NCBI GenBank assembly: GCA_964581465.1
Contig: CAZOOP010000022.1
Location: forward strand, 1 to 57,538
From: WJMB01 sp964581465
GTDB taxonomy: Bacteria; RBG-13-66-14
Direction: 5' to 3'
Length of the DNA: 57,538 bases
Shown piece by piece: positions 7,263 to 16,026 of this stretch. A program made the translations under genes and the position numbers. The notes below the pieces were generated by a model. The model was not told the origin of the DNA, did not search any database, and was given only the letters and a program-made list of their open reading frames with translations. Numbering within the stretch: position 1 is the first letter of the stretch; each line of letters opens with the position of its first letter.

Positions 7263-8612
7263 GTGGAACTCAGCGAACGTCTGCGTGAACGCGCCGTTAA
7301 GTTGCTTGGCGAGTTGATCCGTTTCGACACCACCAACCCGCCGGGTGACGAGCTGGCCTGCGCGCGCTTCCTGGCCGACTGGTTCGCTGAACGCGGCTTG
7401 GAATCCCGCGTCCTCGAAACCACGCCGGAACGCGGCGCGGCGATCGCCCTGCTGCCCGGGGACGAGCGACCGCCCCTGTTGTTGATGGGCCACCTGGACG
7501 TTGTGCCCGTGGGTGATCGTGCGGCTTGGTCTCATGATCCCTTCGGGGGCGAGGTGGCCGAAGGCTGCGTCTGGGGACGCGGCGCGGTGGACTGCAAGGG
7601 GGTGCTGGCGGCCCAGGCCGTCGCCCTGGCCGCCGCGGCGGCGGAGAACGAGAACGACGGCGGGCGTCCGGTGCGCCTGCTGGCCGCCCCCGATGAGGAG
7701 GTCGGCGGGGCCGCCGGTCTGGGCTGGATCGTCGAGAACCGTCCCGAGCTCGTAGACTGCTGGTGTTGCCTGACCGAGGGAGGCGGCGAGTTCTACCGCA
7801 TCGCCGGGCGCGGCTTCTCGACCTTCATGGTGGGAGAGAAGGGCCAGTTGCGGCTGGAGATCACCATTCGCGGTCGACAGGGTCACGCCGCCCTTCCCGG
7901 CGACGATCAGGCGCTCTGGGTCTTGGGCGAGGTCCTGCGCCGCTTGCGCGAGCGGCCGATCGCCTACCGCGCGCTCGAGGTCAACGCCCGGCTGCTCGAG
8001 CTGCTGCTCGAAGGGGTCGAGGGTGGAGGGCGTCTGTTGACCGGCCTGCGCTCCGGAAGCAGTGAAGCCTGGACCGCTTTCTTCGAGCTGGTCCGCTCCG
8101 GAGCCGTCGAGTTCGAGCCCGCCCTGCGGGCCACCTATGGCGACACCCTCTCGCCGACCATCCTGCGCGCCGGGGAGAAGATCAACATCATCCCGGGGCG
8201 CGCCGAACTGTCCTGCGACTGCCGCCTGCTGCCCGGCAGCGACGCCGAGGGTTTCACCGCCGGGATCAGCGGGCTGCTGGAGGGCCTGCCCGTCGAGGTC
8301 GCCGTGATCGAGAGCCACCCGGCCAGCGTTTCGGCCTACGATCACCCCGTCGTCGGCATCGCCCGGGAGCTGACGGCGCGCTGGGAGCCCGGCGCCGACT
8401 TCCTGCCCCTGCTCTGTTTGGCCGGGACGGACTCTCGTCACCTGCGCTGGGCGGGGATCGATTCCTACGGCTTCGTGCCCTACCCCTCGGAGCCCCTGCC
8501 GGCGGACTTCACCCGGCGGATGCACGCCGTGGACGAGCGCCTCGAGGTCGAGATCCTGGGCAAGCTGACGCAGCGCTACTACGAGCTGATCCGCGAGGTA
8601 CGGCGGCGATAA
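7263..8612 (+). CDS. M20-family metallopeptidase / deacylase (ArgE/DapE-like)
   Basis: A 449-residue zinc hydrolase of the M20 family, which includes acetylornithine deacetylase, succinyl-diaminopimelate desuccinylase and dipeptidases. Metal ligands and catalytic residues are visible: His77 and Asp79 in MGHLDVVP, Asp110 in GRGAVDCKG, Glu145-Glu146 in PDEEVGG and Glu172 in TEGGG. The dimerisation lid begins around residue 195 (FMVGEKGQLRLEITIRGRQGHAA). Near the C-terminus, GTDSRHLRWAGIDSYGFVP is the family's late metal-site region. The exact substrate cannot be assigned. The start is GTG at 7263 with GTGAGG just upstream; no in-frame ATG upstream is better placed. The gene is monocistronic and followed by two hairpins. 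Confidence 0.88.
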   Translation: MELSERLRERAVKLLGELIRFDTTNPPGDELACARFLADWFAERGLESRVLETTPERGAAIALLPGDERPPLLLMGHLDVVPVGDRAAWSHDPFGGEVAEGCVWGRGAVDCKGVLAAQAVALAAAAAENENDGGRPVRLLAAPDEEVGGAAGLGWIVENRPELVDCWCCLTEGGGEFYRIAGRGFSTFMVGEKGQLRLEITIRGRQGHAALPGDDQALWVLGEVLRRLRERPIAYRALEVNARLLELLLEGVEGGGRLLTGLRSGSSEAWTAFFELVRSGAVEFEPALRATYGDTLSPTILRAGEKINIIPGRAELSCDCRLLPGSDAEGFTAGISGLLEGLPVEVAVIESHPASVSAYDHPVVGIARELTARWEPGADFLPLLCLAGTDSRHLRWAGIDSYGFVPYPSEPLPADFTRRMHAVDERLEVEILGKLTQRYYELIREVRRR

Positions 8613-8647
8613 GTCAACCGTGAAGCGCTACTGATTGACAAATGTAG

Positions 8648-8668
8648 GGCGGGGTCTCCGACCCCGCC
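8648..8668 (+). terminator. Hairpin terminator after the M20 peptidase gene
   Basis: GGCGGGGTC (8648-8656) pairs with GACCCCGCC (8660-8668) across a 3-base loop and is followed by GTTGTTGAGTT. The T-tract is weak, but the position 36 bases past the stop fits a terminator. Confidence 0.6.
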
Positions 8669-8694
8669 GTTGTTGAGTTAGTTGAACGAACGAA

Positions 8695-8716
8695 GGGAGG
8701 ACCTGGAGGTCCTCCC
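8695..8716. terminator. Second hairpin between convergent genes
   Basis: GGGAGGACC (8695-8703) and GGTCCTCCC (8708-8716) form a perfect 9-bp stem with a TGGA loop. It lies between the peptidase gene and the convergent prmC gene and lacks a T-tract. It may back up termination in either direction. Confidence 0.45.
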
Positions 8717-8760
8717 ATACAAGAAGGACGTTTGCTGGAGAATCCGCTCTCCATCCTTCC

Positions 8761-8802
8761 TTGGCTAATTGAACTTGGCTAAACGAACTTGATTAATCGA
8801 TA
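8761..8802. repeat. Three tandem 14-bp degenerate repeats
   Basis: Units TTGGCTAATTGAAC, TTGGCTAAACGAAC and TTGATTAATCGATA follow each other exactly. The third unit overlaps the stop codon of prmC. It is one of several short tandem duplications in this window. Confidence 0.8.
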
Positions 8803-9710
8803 GACCGTCGCGCGACGGCCACGCGGTCGCGGCCGGTCAGGTCGGGCTGGATTTTCTCCAGCTCCAGGCTCGGTGTGCTCTCGAAGAGACCTCTGACCGC
8901 CTCGCCCTGTTCCTCGCCGATCTCGAGGGCGGCCCAGCCGCCCGGCGCCAGCAATCGAGTCAACTCCGGGGCCAATCGACGATAGAAGTCCAGGCCGTCG
9001 GGGCCGCCGTCCAGGGCCGCCGACGGATCGTGGTCACGCACATCGGCGGGCAGGGTGTCCAGGTCGCCGCTGGCGATGTAGGGTGGATTGCAGGCCAGCA
9101 GGGCGATGGGTCCGGCTAGGGGCTCCGTCAGGTCGCCCCGGACGACGCCTACCCGCTCGCTCAGCCCCAGGCTTCGGGCGTTGTCCCGGGTCAAGACGCA
9201 GGCCGCCGGACTCGCGTCGACGGCGACGACGCGACGCGTCGGCAGCTCCGCCGCCAGGGCGCAGGCGACGGCCCCGGCGCCGCAGCAGAGGTCCAGGATG
9301 ACGCCGGGGACATCGGCGGCGAGGGCCACGGCTCGCTCTACCAGCACCTCGGTCTCCGGCCGGGGGATGAAGACGCCGGGGCGTACGCTGAGCTCGAGTC
9401 CGCGGAAGCCGACGGAGCCCAGGATCAGTTGCAGGGGCTCACCGGCGCGCCGCCGCCGCAGGTCGGACTCCAGCGCCGTGACGACGTCGCTGGGAACCTC
9501 CCGCCCGGCCTCCAGGTACAGCCGGTGCCGGGGGAGCCCCAGGCGTTTGGACAGCAGCAGCTCGGCCTCGTGGGGTGGGAGTCCGGAGGCTGACAGGCCA
9601 CCGGCCAGCCGTCGGCTTAGAGACCCCAGGGTCCGGTTCATGCGGCTGGGATGTTTTTCATCTTTCATCGGCATCGGCGACGGCGGTGTCGGCCGTCTGG
9701 TTCGTAGCAT
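8793..9710 (-). CDS. prmC: Release factor glutamine methyltransferase
   Basis: PrmC (HemK) methylates the glutamine of the GGQ motif of RF1 and RF2. The protein has the N-terminal helical substrate-binding domain (HEAELLLSKRLGLPRHRLYLEAGREV), the linker PRPETEVLVERA, a SAM-binding site (ILDLCCGAGAVACALA) and the catalytic NPPY in ACNPPYIASGD. As an open frame it is 305 residues. The family's conserved part begins at MNRTLGSLSRRL (ATG at 9641). GAGG lies 8 bases before the ATG at 9710, so I keep the longer form while noting 9668 and 9641 as alternatives. Its substrate RF2 is encoded 3.4 kb away on the same strand. Confidence 0.93.
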   Translation of the reverse strand: MLRTRRPTPPSPMPMKDEKHPSRMNRTLGSLSRRLAGGLSASGLPPHEAELLLSKRLGLPRHRLYLEAGREVPSDVVTALESDLRRRRAGEPLQLILGSVGFRGLELSVRPGVFIPRPETEVLVERAVALAADVPGVILDLCCGAGAVACALAAELPTRRVVAVDASPAACVLTRDNARSLGLSERVGVVRGDLTEPLAGPIALLACNPPYIASGDLDTLPADVRDHDPSAALDGGPDGLDFYRRLAPELTRLLAPGGWAALEIGEEQGEAVRGLFESTPSLELEKIQPDLTGRDRVAVARRSID

Positions 9711-9820
9711 CCAGCGCGCCTCTATCGATGGGCGCCGGGCTTGGCCCCTGGAATGGATTGCCGCCCGCCGCTCAGGGGCTTTGGCGGCTGGGGTGTCGGT
9801 CCTCGTTTGTCGGCCCCAAT

Positions 9821-9852
9821 AATAAGCGGCCCCCGGGGGGGAGCCGCTTATT
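9821..9852 (-). terminator. Terminator of the four-helix membrane protein gene
   Basis: AATAAGCGGC (9821-9830) pairs with GCCGCTTATT (9843-9852), and the C-run and G-run between them extend the stem. It lies 24 bases past the minus-strand stop at 9876. The A/T-rich base of the stem provides part of the U-tract. Confidence 0.7.
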
Positions 9853-9875
9853 GACGCGCTAAGGCAGCTTCAATG

Positions 9876-10286
9876 CTAGAACAGCAGGAAGTTGAAGATG
9901 CCGAAGCTGAACAGCAGCCAGAAGATGGCCAGCAGGATACCGATGATGCCGAAAATACCCTGGAACACGGCCAGCTTGGTGAAGATAGCCTCGCCCTTCT
10001 CGCCCATGAACTTGGCGACCAGGTTGAAGCCGAGGATGAAGCCCAGAATGATCTCGACGATGGCCGTGGCCAGCGCCAGGATGCCCAGGATGCCGCCCCA
10101 CAGGGAGAGCAGGGTGAAGGCGTTGAGCAGGTCGATGACACCCCAGACGAGCAGGGCGATACCGATGATGCCCTGGAACGGGGCGATCTTGCCGATGATC
10201 TCAGCGGCCTCGGGCTTCTTCTTGACGATCATCGAAGCTGCACCGAGGACACCGCCGAGGAACAGGGCGATGAAGGTAATCCACAT
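9876..10286 (-). CDS. Four-helix integral membrane protein with internal duplication
   Basis: A 136-residue very hydrophobic protein with about four membrane helices and no recognised family. The two halves look like an ancient duplication: EIIGKIAPFQGIIGIALLVW in the first half matches AIFTKLAVFQGIFGIIGILL in the second, both carrying the K-x-A-x-F-Q-G-I-x-G-I pattern in front of a helix. Glycines are common inside the helices, which suggests tight packing or oligomers. There are no charged residues in the membrane that would indicate a transport mechanism. GGAGG lies 7 bases before the ATG. The gene is monocistronic with its own terminator. The function is unknown. Confidence 0.8.
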   Translation of the reverse strand: MWITFIALFLGGVLGAASMIVKKKPEAAEIIGKIAPFQGIIGIALLVWGVIDLLNAFTLLSLWGGILGILALATAIVEIILGFILGFNLVAKFMGEKGEAIFTKLAVFQGIFGIIGILLAIFWLLFSFGIFNFLLF

Positions 10287-10458
10287 AGTGTGTTCCTCCC
10301 AGGTTTTGGTGTAGGTAAGGATGAGTATGGTATAGCACAGACGCCGATAGGTAGCGTTTAATCTGCGACAGTAGAAGTCTAACAGAAATGGGGGGAATTG
10401 ACTAGCCTGTTTTTTCGGTCAAGGAAAAAATGGTTGCAAAGTAGGTCTCAGACTGCGT

Positions 10459-12276
10459 TTATCCCGTTTCTTCCGTCGAAGAATCCGCCGAAGAATCCGC
10501 GTCATCAGGCACGATAATTCCCAACTCCTTCAGTTGAGTATCATCGACCGGGGCCGGGGCGCCGGTGAGGGGGTCGGCGGCGCGCAGGGTTTTCGGGAAG
10601 GCGATCACCTCGCGGATGCTCTCGCGCCCGAGCATCAGGGCGATGATGCGGTCCAGGCCCGGGGCGATGCCGGCGTGGGGCGGGGTGCCGTAGGAGAGTC
10701 CCTCGAGGAAGAAGCCGAAGCGCTCCCGGGCGTCGCTCTCGCTGATGCCCAAGGCGTTGAAGACGCGCTGCTGCAGCTCGGCGTCGTGGATCCGCGGCGA
10801 GCCCGAGGCCACCTCGACGCCGTTGATGACGATGTCGTAACTGGCCGAGCGCACGCTCAGGGGATCGCTCTCGATTCTGTCGGCGTCCTCGGCCAGGGGG
10901 GCGGTGAAGGGGTGGTGGCTGGAGGTTATCCGGCCCTCGTCGTCCTCTTCGAAGAGGGGGAACTCGGTGACCCAGAGGATGTCCCAGCGGTCGGCGACGA
11001 GGTCGAGGTCGCGCCCTAGGCGGCGGCGCAGCCGGTCCAGGGCGGTGTCGACCCGGCCGCGGGGTCCGGCGCAGGCCAGCAGCAGGTCGCCCTCACCGGC
11101 GCCGGAGAGCTCGCGCAGCTTGTCGGCCGGTCCGTCCTCGATGAACTTCTTGATACTGGAGGAGAGTCCGTCGACGGTCCACTTGATCCAGATCATCCCG
11201 CCGAGTCCGGCGCTCTTGACCTCGTTCTCCCATTCCTTGAGCTGCTTGCGGCTGGCTCCAGCGCCCTCGGGAACGAGGATTCCACGAACCGCACCGCCCT
11301 CCTCAAGGGCCTTGGCGATGAAGCGCAGCTCGGTATCGGCGAAGGCTTCGTCCAGGGTGACCAGCTCCAGGCCGAAGCGGGTGTCCGGCTTGTCGGTGCC
11401 GTAGCGCTCGAGCGCTTCGCGGTAGGTCAATCGCGGCCAGGGGCGGGGCAGCTCGACATCCAGCAGCTCTCGCCAGAGGTGGTTGAACAGTCGCTCGGAG
11501 AGTTCCAGCACCGCCTCGCCGTCGATGAAGGACATCTCGAGGTCCAGTTGGGTGAACTCGACCTGGCGGTCGGCCCGGGGGTCCTCGTCGCGGAAGCAGC
11601 GGGCGATCTGGAAGTAGCGGTCCACTCCGGCGACCATCAGAAGCTGTTTGTAGATCTGCGGGCTCTGGGGCAGGGCATAGAAGGAGCCGGGGAAGGTACG
11701 GCTGGGGACGAGGAAGTCCCGGGCGCCTTCCGGTGTCGAGCGGGTCAGTTGCGGGGTTTCGATCTCCAAAAAACCCTCAGCGGCGAGATAGTAGCGCATC
11801 GCCAGGATGTAGCGGTGGCGGAACTCGAGGGCCTCCAGCATTGGGCGACGGCGCAGGTCGAGGTAGCGGTGCTTGAGGCGCAGCTCCTCGTTCCTGCCGG
11901 GCTCGTCGGTGATGGGGAAGGGCAGGGGCCTGGAGCGGGAAAGGACCTCGAACTCGTCGACGAGTAGCTCGACGGCGCCGGTGACCTCTTCGGCGCGCAC
12001 CTGGTCGGCGGGGCGCTCGCGCAGCACGCCGGCGACACGGATGACGGATTCGAGTTTGCATCCGGCGGCCCGGGCGGCTATCTCGGAGGCGTGATCGGGA
12101 TCGCAGACCACCTGGGTTTCGCCGTAGCGGTCGGCCAGGCGGATAAAGATCAGTCCGCCCAGATCGCGGATGTGACGGACCCATCCACAGAGAACGGCTC
12201 GGGAACCCAGCGCCTCGGCGGTAAGCTCTCCACAGGTGTGGCTGCGTTTGCTATAATTAGCTTTCGTGTCGCTCAC
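10459..12276 (-). CDS. aspS: Aspartyl-tRNA synthetase (bacterial type)
   Basis: AspRS charges tRNA-Asp with aspartate. The 605-residue product has the N-terminal OB-fold anticodon-binding domain (VLCGWVRHIRDLGGLIFIRLADRYG), the class II motif 2 (FRDEDPRADRQVEFTQLDLEMSF), the flipping loop STPEGARDFL, a GAD insertion domain around residues 290-420 and motif 3 (GIAPGLDRIIALMLG). Length fits bacterial AspRS. The open frame runs upstream to 12438, but the start is most likely GTG at 12276, with GGAAG just upstream, giving VSDTKANYSKRSHTCGEL. The C-terminal tail is acidic and contains a 12-bp tandem duplication (10477-10500) coding for a doubled E-E-S-A/D-S motif. I cannot tell whether it is discriminating or also charges tRNA-Asn. 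Confidence 0.97.
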   Translation of the reverse strand: MSDTKANYSKRSHTCGELTAEALGSRAVLCGWVRHIRDLGGLIFIRLADRYGETQVVCDPDHASEIAARAAGCKLESVIRVAGVLRERPADQVRAEEVTGAVELLVDEFEVLSRSRPLPFPITDEPGRNEELRLKHRYLDLRRRPMLEALEFRHRYILAMRYYLAAEGFLEIETPQLTRSTPEGARDFLVPSRTFPGSFYALPQSPQIYKQLLMVAGVDRYFQIARCFRDEDPRADRQVEFTQLDLEMSFIDGEAVLELSERLFNHLWRELLDVELPRPWPRLTYREALERYGTDKPDTRFGLELVTLDEAFADTELRFIAKALEEGGAVRGILVPEGAGASRKQLKEWENEVKSAGLGGMIWIKWTVDGLSSSIKKFIEDGPADKLRELSGAGEGDLLLACAGPRGRVDTALDRLRRRLGRDLDLVADRWDILWVTEFPLFEEDDEGRITSSHHPFTAPLAEDADRIESDPLSVRSASYDIVINGVEVASGSPRIHDAELQQRVFNALGISESDARERFGFFLEGLSYGTPPHAGIAPGLDRIIALMLGRESIREVIAFPKTLRAADPLTGAPAPVDDTQLKELGIIVPDDADSSADSSTEETG

Positions 12277-12466
12277 AGGTCTTCCTTCTTTCCGGCGCGG
12301 GTCTGTCTTCTGTGGGGCCGGTGTCGATGTCGCATGATGGTTCTCCAAAGCGCCGTATCGCCCGTGGTGTTCCGCCGTGGACTCGTTGAGCTTGAGGGAA
12401 GAGGATGATAACAGACGCCGGGCGGCGGGGTCCAGCATCCCCGTTTGGCACCCGGCCGGTGTTTTT

Positions 12467-12494
12467 TCCTTACGTAGTGCTCCTTACGTAGTGC
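12467..12494. repeat. Perfect 14-bp tandem duplication
   Basis: TCCTTACGTAGTGC occurs twice in direct succession (12467-12480 and 12481-12494). It contains the palindrome TACGTA. Confidence 0.9.
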
Positions 12495-13020
12495 GTTGAT
12501 GTGTCGGTGTGTTTTTCGCGGCGGCTCGACTCTGGTCTAAGCGAGTGGGCGAAGCGGGTGCGGCGGATCATCTCCGGGCGTGTCCGGGCGTGTTGATCCG
12601 GGTGTCCGTATGGAGATGAGCGTCCAGCGGAACCCGGGAGTACGCACTCCCCAGCCGCCTCTTGTCGGTCCCGCTCGGTCGATCGGGCCTTGTCGATCGC
12701 CGGAGCCTCACGCGGCGCCGCTCCGCGCTCCAAACTGACGGGTTTTGCTTGACATAGCAGCCGGTCTGTTTTACCTTTGAAAAGACTTGGATAGTATCCT
12801 CTATCGTCAAGAAGGGTTCTGTACGGTCAACTGAGGTCCCAGCCGTGTCCAAAGGCCGGTTCCTGAGCACCTTACAGGTGTTGTGGACTATATCTCAGCG
12901 TCAGCCCCGCTGCCGTTGTCATTGATCCCAAGCTAGGTGAGATGCTCCAGTGACATCTACGGGCGAGCCTTGCTAATCATTCCTGATTAACAATCTAATC
13001 TCATCGCGAGCCGGTCGTTT

Positions 13021-13050
13021 CGTAATCGCAGTTGTCGTAATCGCAGTTGA
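13021..13050. repeat. 15-bp tandem duplication
   Basis: CGTAATCGCAGTTG plus one variable base occurs twice in succession (13021-13035 and 13036-13050), identical at 14 of 15 bases. It lies about 50 bases upstream of the likely promoter of the TonB receptor operon, where an activator or repressor could bind. Confidence 0.85.
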
Positions 13051-13096
13051 AATCCGACCCGAAAACGGTGTCCCGACGGTTTTTTCCAGTAGACAC

Positions 13097-13124
13097 TTGC
13101 CAACACAGTACTATTGGCTATCAT
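13097..13124 (+). promoter_or_regulatory. Probable sigma-70-type promoter of the TonB-receptor operon
   Basis: TTGCCA (13097-13102), a 16-base spacer and TATCAT (13119-13124). The -10 context TATTGGCTATCATTAG recurs, with one change, at 19671-19686, and its first nine bases recur at the promoter at 19840-19868. Transcription would leave a leader of about 100 bases before the receptor ATG. Confidence 0.55.
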
Positions 13125-13228
13125 TAGTTATAGAGGAGGTCCACGATAACGGTTTTTACTCCGCTTCCGTCACGGTCTTATTTTGAGGTAAGGCTAGCAA
13201 GCTCCTTGCACCTTATTGGGAGGGAAAG

Positions 13229-15940
13229 ATGAAGCGTTTTCTTCTGACCCTTACCTTGATGAGCGTCCTGTTGCTGACCGGCGCCGCCTACGCCGGCACC
13301 AACGCCCAGATTTCGGGTACCGTTACCGATGAAAACGGCAACCCGCTGGAGTTGGCGACCATCAAGATTCTGGGTACACCCATCACGGTCAAGACCGACG
13401 AGGACGGGTACTATTCTCGTACCGACATCGAGCCCGGCACCTACGACGTCGTTTGTAGCTCGCCCGGGTACGTCGATTTCCGGTACGAATCGGTGCTCTT
13501 CATCTCCGACGTCCGCCGTACGCTCAACTTCACCTTGTCGAAGGAGAGCGGCATAACCACCGAGATTCGCGTAACCGTCGAGGCCACGCGCCGGATGATC
13601 GAGCGCGACATCGTCGACACCCGCAGGTACCTCAACGAAGAGCAGATCGAGAAGCTGCCCGCTGACAACTTCTACGATCTGATGGAGAACGAGGCGGGTA
13701 CGGTCAACGATGACGGCTACATGCACGTTCGCGGCGGTCGCGCCACCGAGATCACCTACATGGTCGACGACATGGCGATCATCGACCCGATCAGCGGCTA
13801 CGCCGGCACCTCGGTGAGCAACATCGCCATCGCCGAGATGGCCATCATCTCCGGTACCTTCACCGCCGAGTACGGCAACGCCCAGTCCGCCGTCATCAAC
13901 ATGGTCACCAAGTCGGGCAGCACCGAGACTTGGGAAGCCGTCGTCCGCGGACGCATGGAGGTCTTCCAGACCACCAAGGAACTCTCCTCGGAGAAGGTCC
14001 TGGCCTCCACCGGCGAGGCCGATCCGGATTCCGTACCGGTCACCTGGACCACCCGCACCCGCCAGGCCAACTACTGGAAGGTCGAGGGCGCCTTCGGTGG
14101 TCCGATCACCAACTTCATGACCGCCTTCTTCTCCGGCGACTACTTCATCAACGGTGGTCAGTTGCCCCGCGATGAACCGCGCAAGGAGTACAATGCTCAG
14201 GGTAAGCTGCGTATGTCCTTCGCCGGCGATCCGGCCAATCCTAACAACAAGAACATGTCCCTGACGTTCTCGGGTACGCTCAATCAGTTCACCCGTCAGC
14301 TCTGGGACGTCCAGTGGCAGTACACCCTGGACAATTACATCTACCAGGCCCGCGACACCTACCAGGTCAGCGCCCTGTGGAAGCACCTGGTCAGCGAGAG
14401 CACCTGGTACACCCTGCGCGGCAACTACTACAACAGTTGGACCCACGCCGGCATCCGTTGGGGCGAGGACGACTGGCACTACGCGATGGTCGACGGCGAG
14501 CTGACCAAGGTCTGGAACAACGGCGACGCCTGGGGCGAGCACACCATGGGCGGCTGGAAGTGGTGGGAAGACTACGACCAGAACCGCACCCAGGCCGGTC
14601 CCGACGGCTGGTTCTACACCGGCGGCGACATGCGCTGGTTCGAGGACACCTATCAGACCATCATCACCGCCAAGGGTGACCTTCAGACCGAGCTCGACAA
14701 GCACAACCTGATCAAGGCCGGCCTGGAGTACAGGTATTACGATGTCGAGTACTTCCAGCGTCAGCCCCTGCCGACCAACACCTACGGGGACTTCTACCAC
14801 GTGTTCCCCTGGCAGGGTGCGGCCTATATCCAGGACAAGATGGACTACTCGGAGATGGTCATCAACCTCGGCCTGCGCTTCGATTACTTCGATCCCAACA
14901 CCACCTACGCCGAGAACCCGATGGACTATCAGGGACGCGATCCCGACTCCGAGTACGAGGAATTCGACGACATTCCGCGCGTCGAGTCGACGCCCAAGTA
15001 CCAGCTCTCCCCGCGTCTGGGTGTGGCCCATCCCATCACCGAGTTCGACAAGATCCACTTCTCCTACGGCCACTTCTTCCAGATGCCGGTCTTCCGCTTC
15101 CTCTATATGTCCAACTACGAGCCGGTCCAGGGCGCTTATCCGATCCTGGGCTACCCGGATCTCAAGCCCGAGAAGACCATCAGCTACGAGGTCGGCGTGC
15201 AGCACGTCTTCCGGATTCCGGGCAGCGGTCCCGATGATCCGGGCCGTTCGATCCTCCTCGATGTGACCGGCTTCTACAAGGACATCTCCAACCAGATCGA
15301 CACCATCCGCTACGACCATCCGTTGGGTGTCTACAACTACACCCGCACCACCAACGCCGACTGGGGCAACGTCCGCGGCGTCGAGGTCGTGCTGGACGGC
15401 GCATGGACCGACTGGTTCTCATCCAAGATATCCTACACCTACTCCATCGCGCGCGGTCTGTCCTCCGACTGGCGTCAGGGATACGACTACGCCTACGACG
15501 GCTGGAACCTGCCCCTGGAAGCCAACCTGCTGGATTGGGACATCACTCACACCATCAACGTGATGCTGGACTTCCGCTACGAGGGCTTCGGGCTCAACGT
15601 CAACACCAACCTGGGCTCGGGCACTCCGTACTCTCCCCCGGTGGAGACCGGCGGTCAGGCCAACATCAACTCCGCTCGGATGCCCTGGCTGATCAATGTC
15701 GACGCCAAGGCCACCTACAACATCGAGCTGTGGGGTCTGGACTTCGGCGTTTTCGTCGAGGGCTTCAACCTGCTCGACCGCTGGAACATCACCAACTTCG
15801 GCGCCAACGAAGGCGGTGGCTCGGGCAGTGACTGGACCGAGTTCTACCACTTCTACGACGATGAGAACGGTCCCTGGGACGACATGGAGGTCTACGGCGA
15901 GGCGCTGCAGCTCCGTGTCGGCGCCAGCGTGTCCTTCTAG
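13229..15940 (+). CDS. TonB-dependent outer-membrane receptor with carboxypeptidase-regulatory N-domain
   Basis: A 903-residue outer-membrane receptor. It has a signal peptide (MKRFLLTLTLMSVLLLTGAAYA), a carboxypeptidase-regulatory-like beta-sandwich (about residues 27-105: ISGTVTDENGNPLELATIKI, GTYDVVCSSPGY), a plug domain (about 130-230: LPADNFYDLMENEAG, MHVRGGRATEITYMVDD, IISGTFTAEYGNAQSAVINMVTKSG), then a large 22-strand-type beta-barrel rich in Tyr and Trp that ends in Phe (LRVGASVSF). Such receptors take up large substrates with energy from TonB-ExbB-ExbD; that set is encoded at 21637-24309. The substrate is unknown. The start has GGGAGGG 5 bases upstream. It is first in a three-gene block with the 813-aa secreted protein and the PorV-like protein. 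Confidence 0.92.
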   Translation: MKRFLLTLTLMSVLLLTGAAYAGTNAQISGTVTDENGNPLELATIKILGTPITVKTDEDGYYSRTDIEPGTYDVVCSSPGYVDFRYESVLFISDVRRTLNFTLSKESGITTEIRVTVEATRRMIERDIVDTRRYLNEEQIEKLPADNFYDLMENEAGTVNDDGYMHVRGGRATEITYMVDDMAIIDPISGYAGTSVSNIAIAEMAIISGTFTAEYGNAQSAVINMVTKSGSTETWEAVVRGRMEVFQTTKELSSEKVLASTGEADPDSVPVTWTTRTRQANYWKVEGAFGGPITNFMTAFFSGDYFINGGQLPRDEPRKEYNAQGKLRMSFAGDPANPNNKNMSLTFSGTLNQFTRQLWDVQWQYTLDNYIYQARDTYQVSALWKHLVSESTWYTLRGNYYNSWTHAGIRWGEDDWHYAMVDGELTKVWNNGDAWGEHTMGGWKWWEDYDQNRTQAGPDGWFYTGGDMRWFEDTYQTIITAKGDLQTELDKHNLIKAGLEYRYYDVEYFQRQPLPTNTYGDFYHVFPWQGAAYIQDKMDYSEMVINLGLRFDYFDPNTTYAENPMDYQGRDPDSEYEEFDDIPRVESTPKYQLSPRLGVAHPITEFDKIHFSYGHFFQMPVFRFLYMSNYEPVQGAYPILGYPDLKPEKTISYEVGVQHVFRIPGSGPDDPGRSILLDVTGFYKDISNQIDTIRYDHPLGVYNYTRTTNADWGNVRGVEVVLDGAWTDWFSSKISYTYSIARGLSSDWRQGYDYAYDGWNLPLEANLLDWDITHTINVMLDFRYEGFGLNVNTNLGSGTPYSPPVETGGQANINSARMPWLINVDAKATYNIELWGLDFGVFVEGFNLLDRWNITNFGANEGGGSGSDWTEFYHFYDDENGPWDDMEVYGEALQLRVGASVSF

Positions 15941-15951
15941 TTCGCCTGTTA

Positions 15952-15980
15952 CGGTCGGGGGAGCGCAGCTTCCCCGACCG
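15952..15980 (+). terminator. Intra-operon hairpin after the receptor gene
   Basis: CGGTCGGGGGA (15952-15962) pairs with TTCCCCGACCG (15970-15980) with one G-U pair, 11 bp. No T-tract follows, so it is more likely an attenuator or mRNA-stability element than a full terminator. The next gene starts 46 bases later. Confidence 0.55.
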
Positions 15981-16026
15981 GTCCCATTCCATTTGATTTG
16001 ACGGCTCAGTAAGGAGGCCTATCTCC

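Larger units (their letters stand above)
12277..13228. other. Long intergenic region upstream of aspS and of the TonB receptor gene
   Basis: About 950 bases between divergent genes. Small minus-strand frames here (12470-12870) lack ribosome sites and family resemblance, so I do not call them. Visible items are a 14-bp tandem duplication at 12467-12494, a 10-bp one at 12573-12592, a 15-bp one at 13021-13050, a lone TTGACA at 12749-12754 and the promoter at 13097-13124. The two strands' regulatory signals share this space. Confidence 0.6.

Noticed and set aside
12470..12870. Two overlapping small minus-strand frames upstream of aspS
   Set aside because: Arg-rich, no ribosome site, no family resemblance, and interrupted by tandem duplications. 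More likely non-coding.
13178..15319. 713-residue minus-strand open frame opposite the TonB receptor
   Set aside because: Shadow of the receptor reading frame, which has a signal peptide, plug and barrel and is clearly the real gene.
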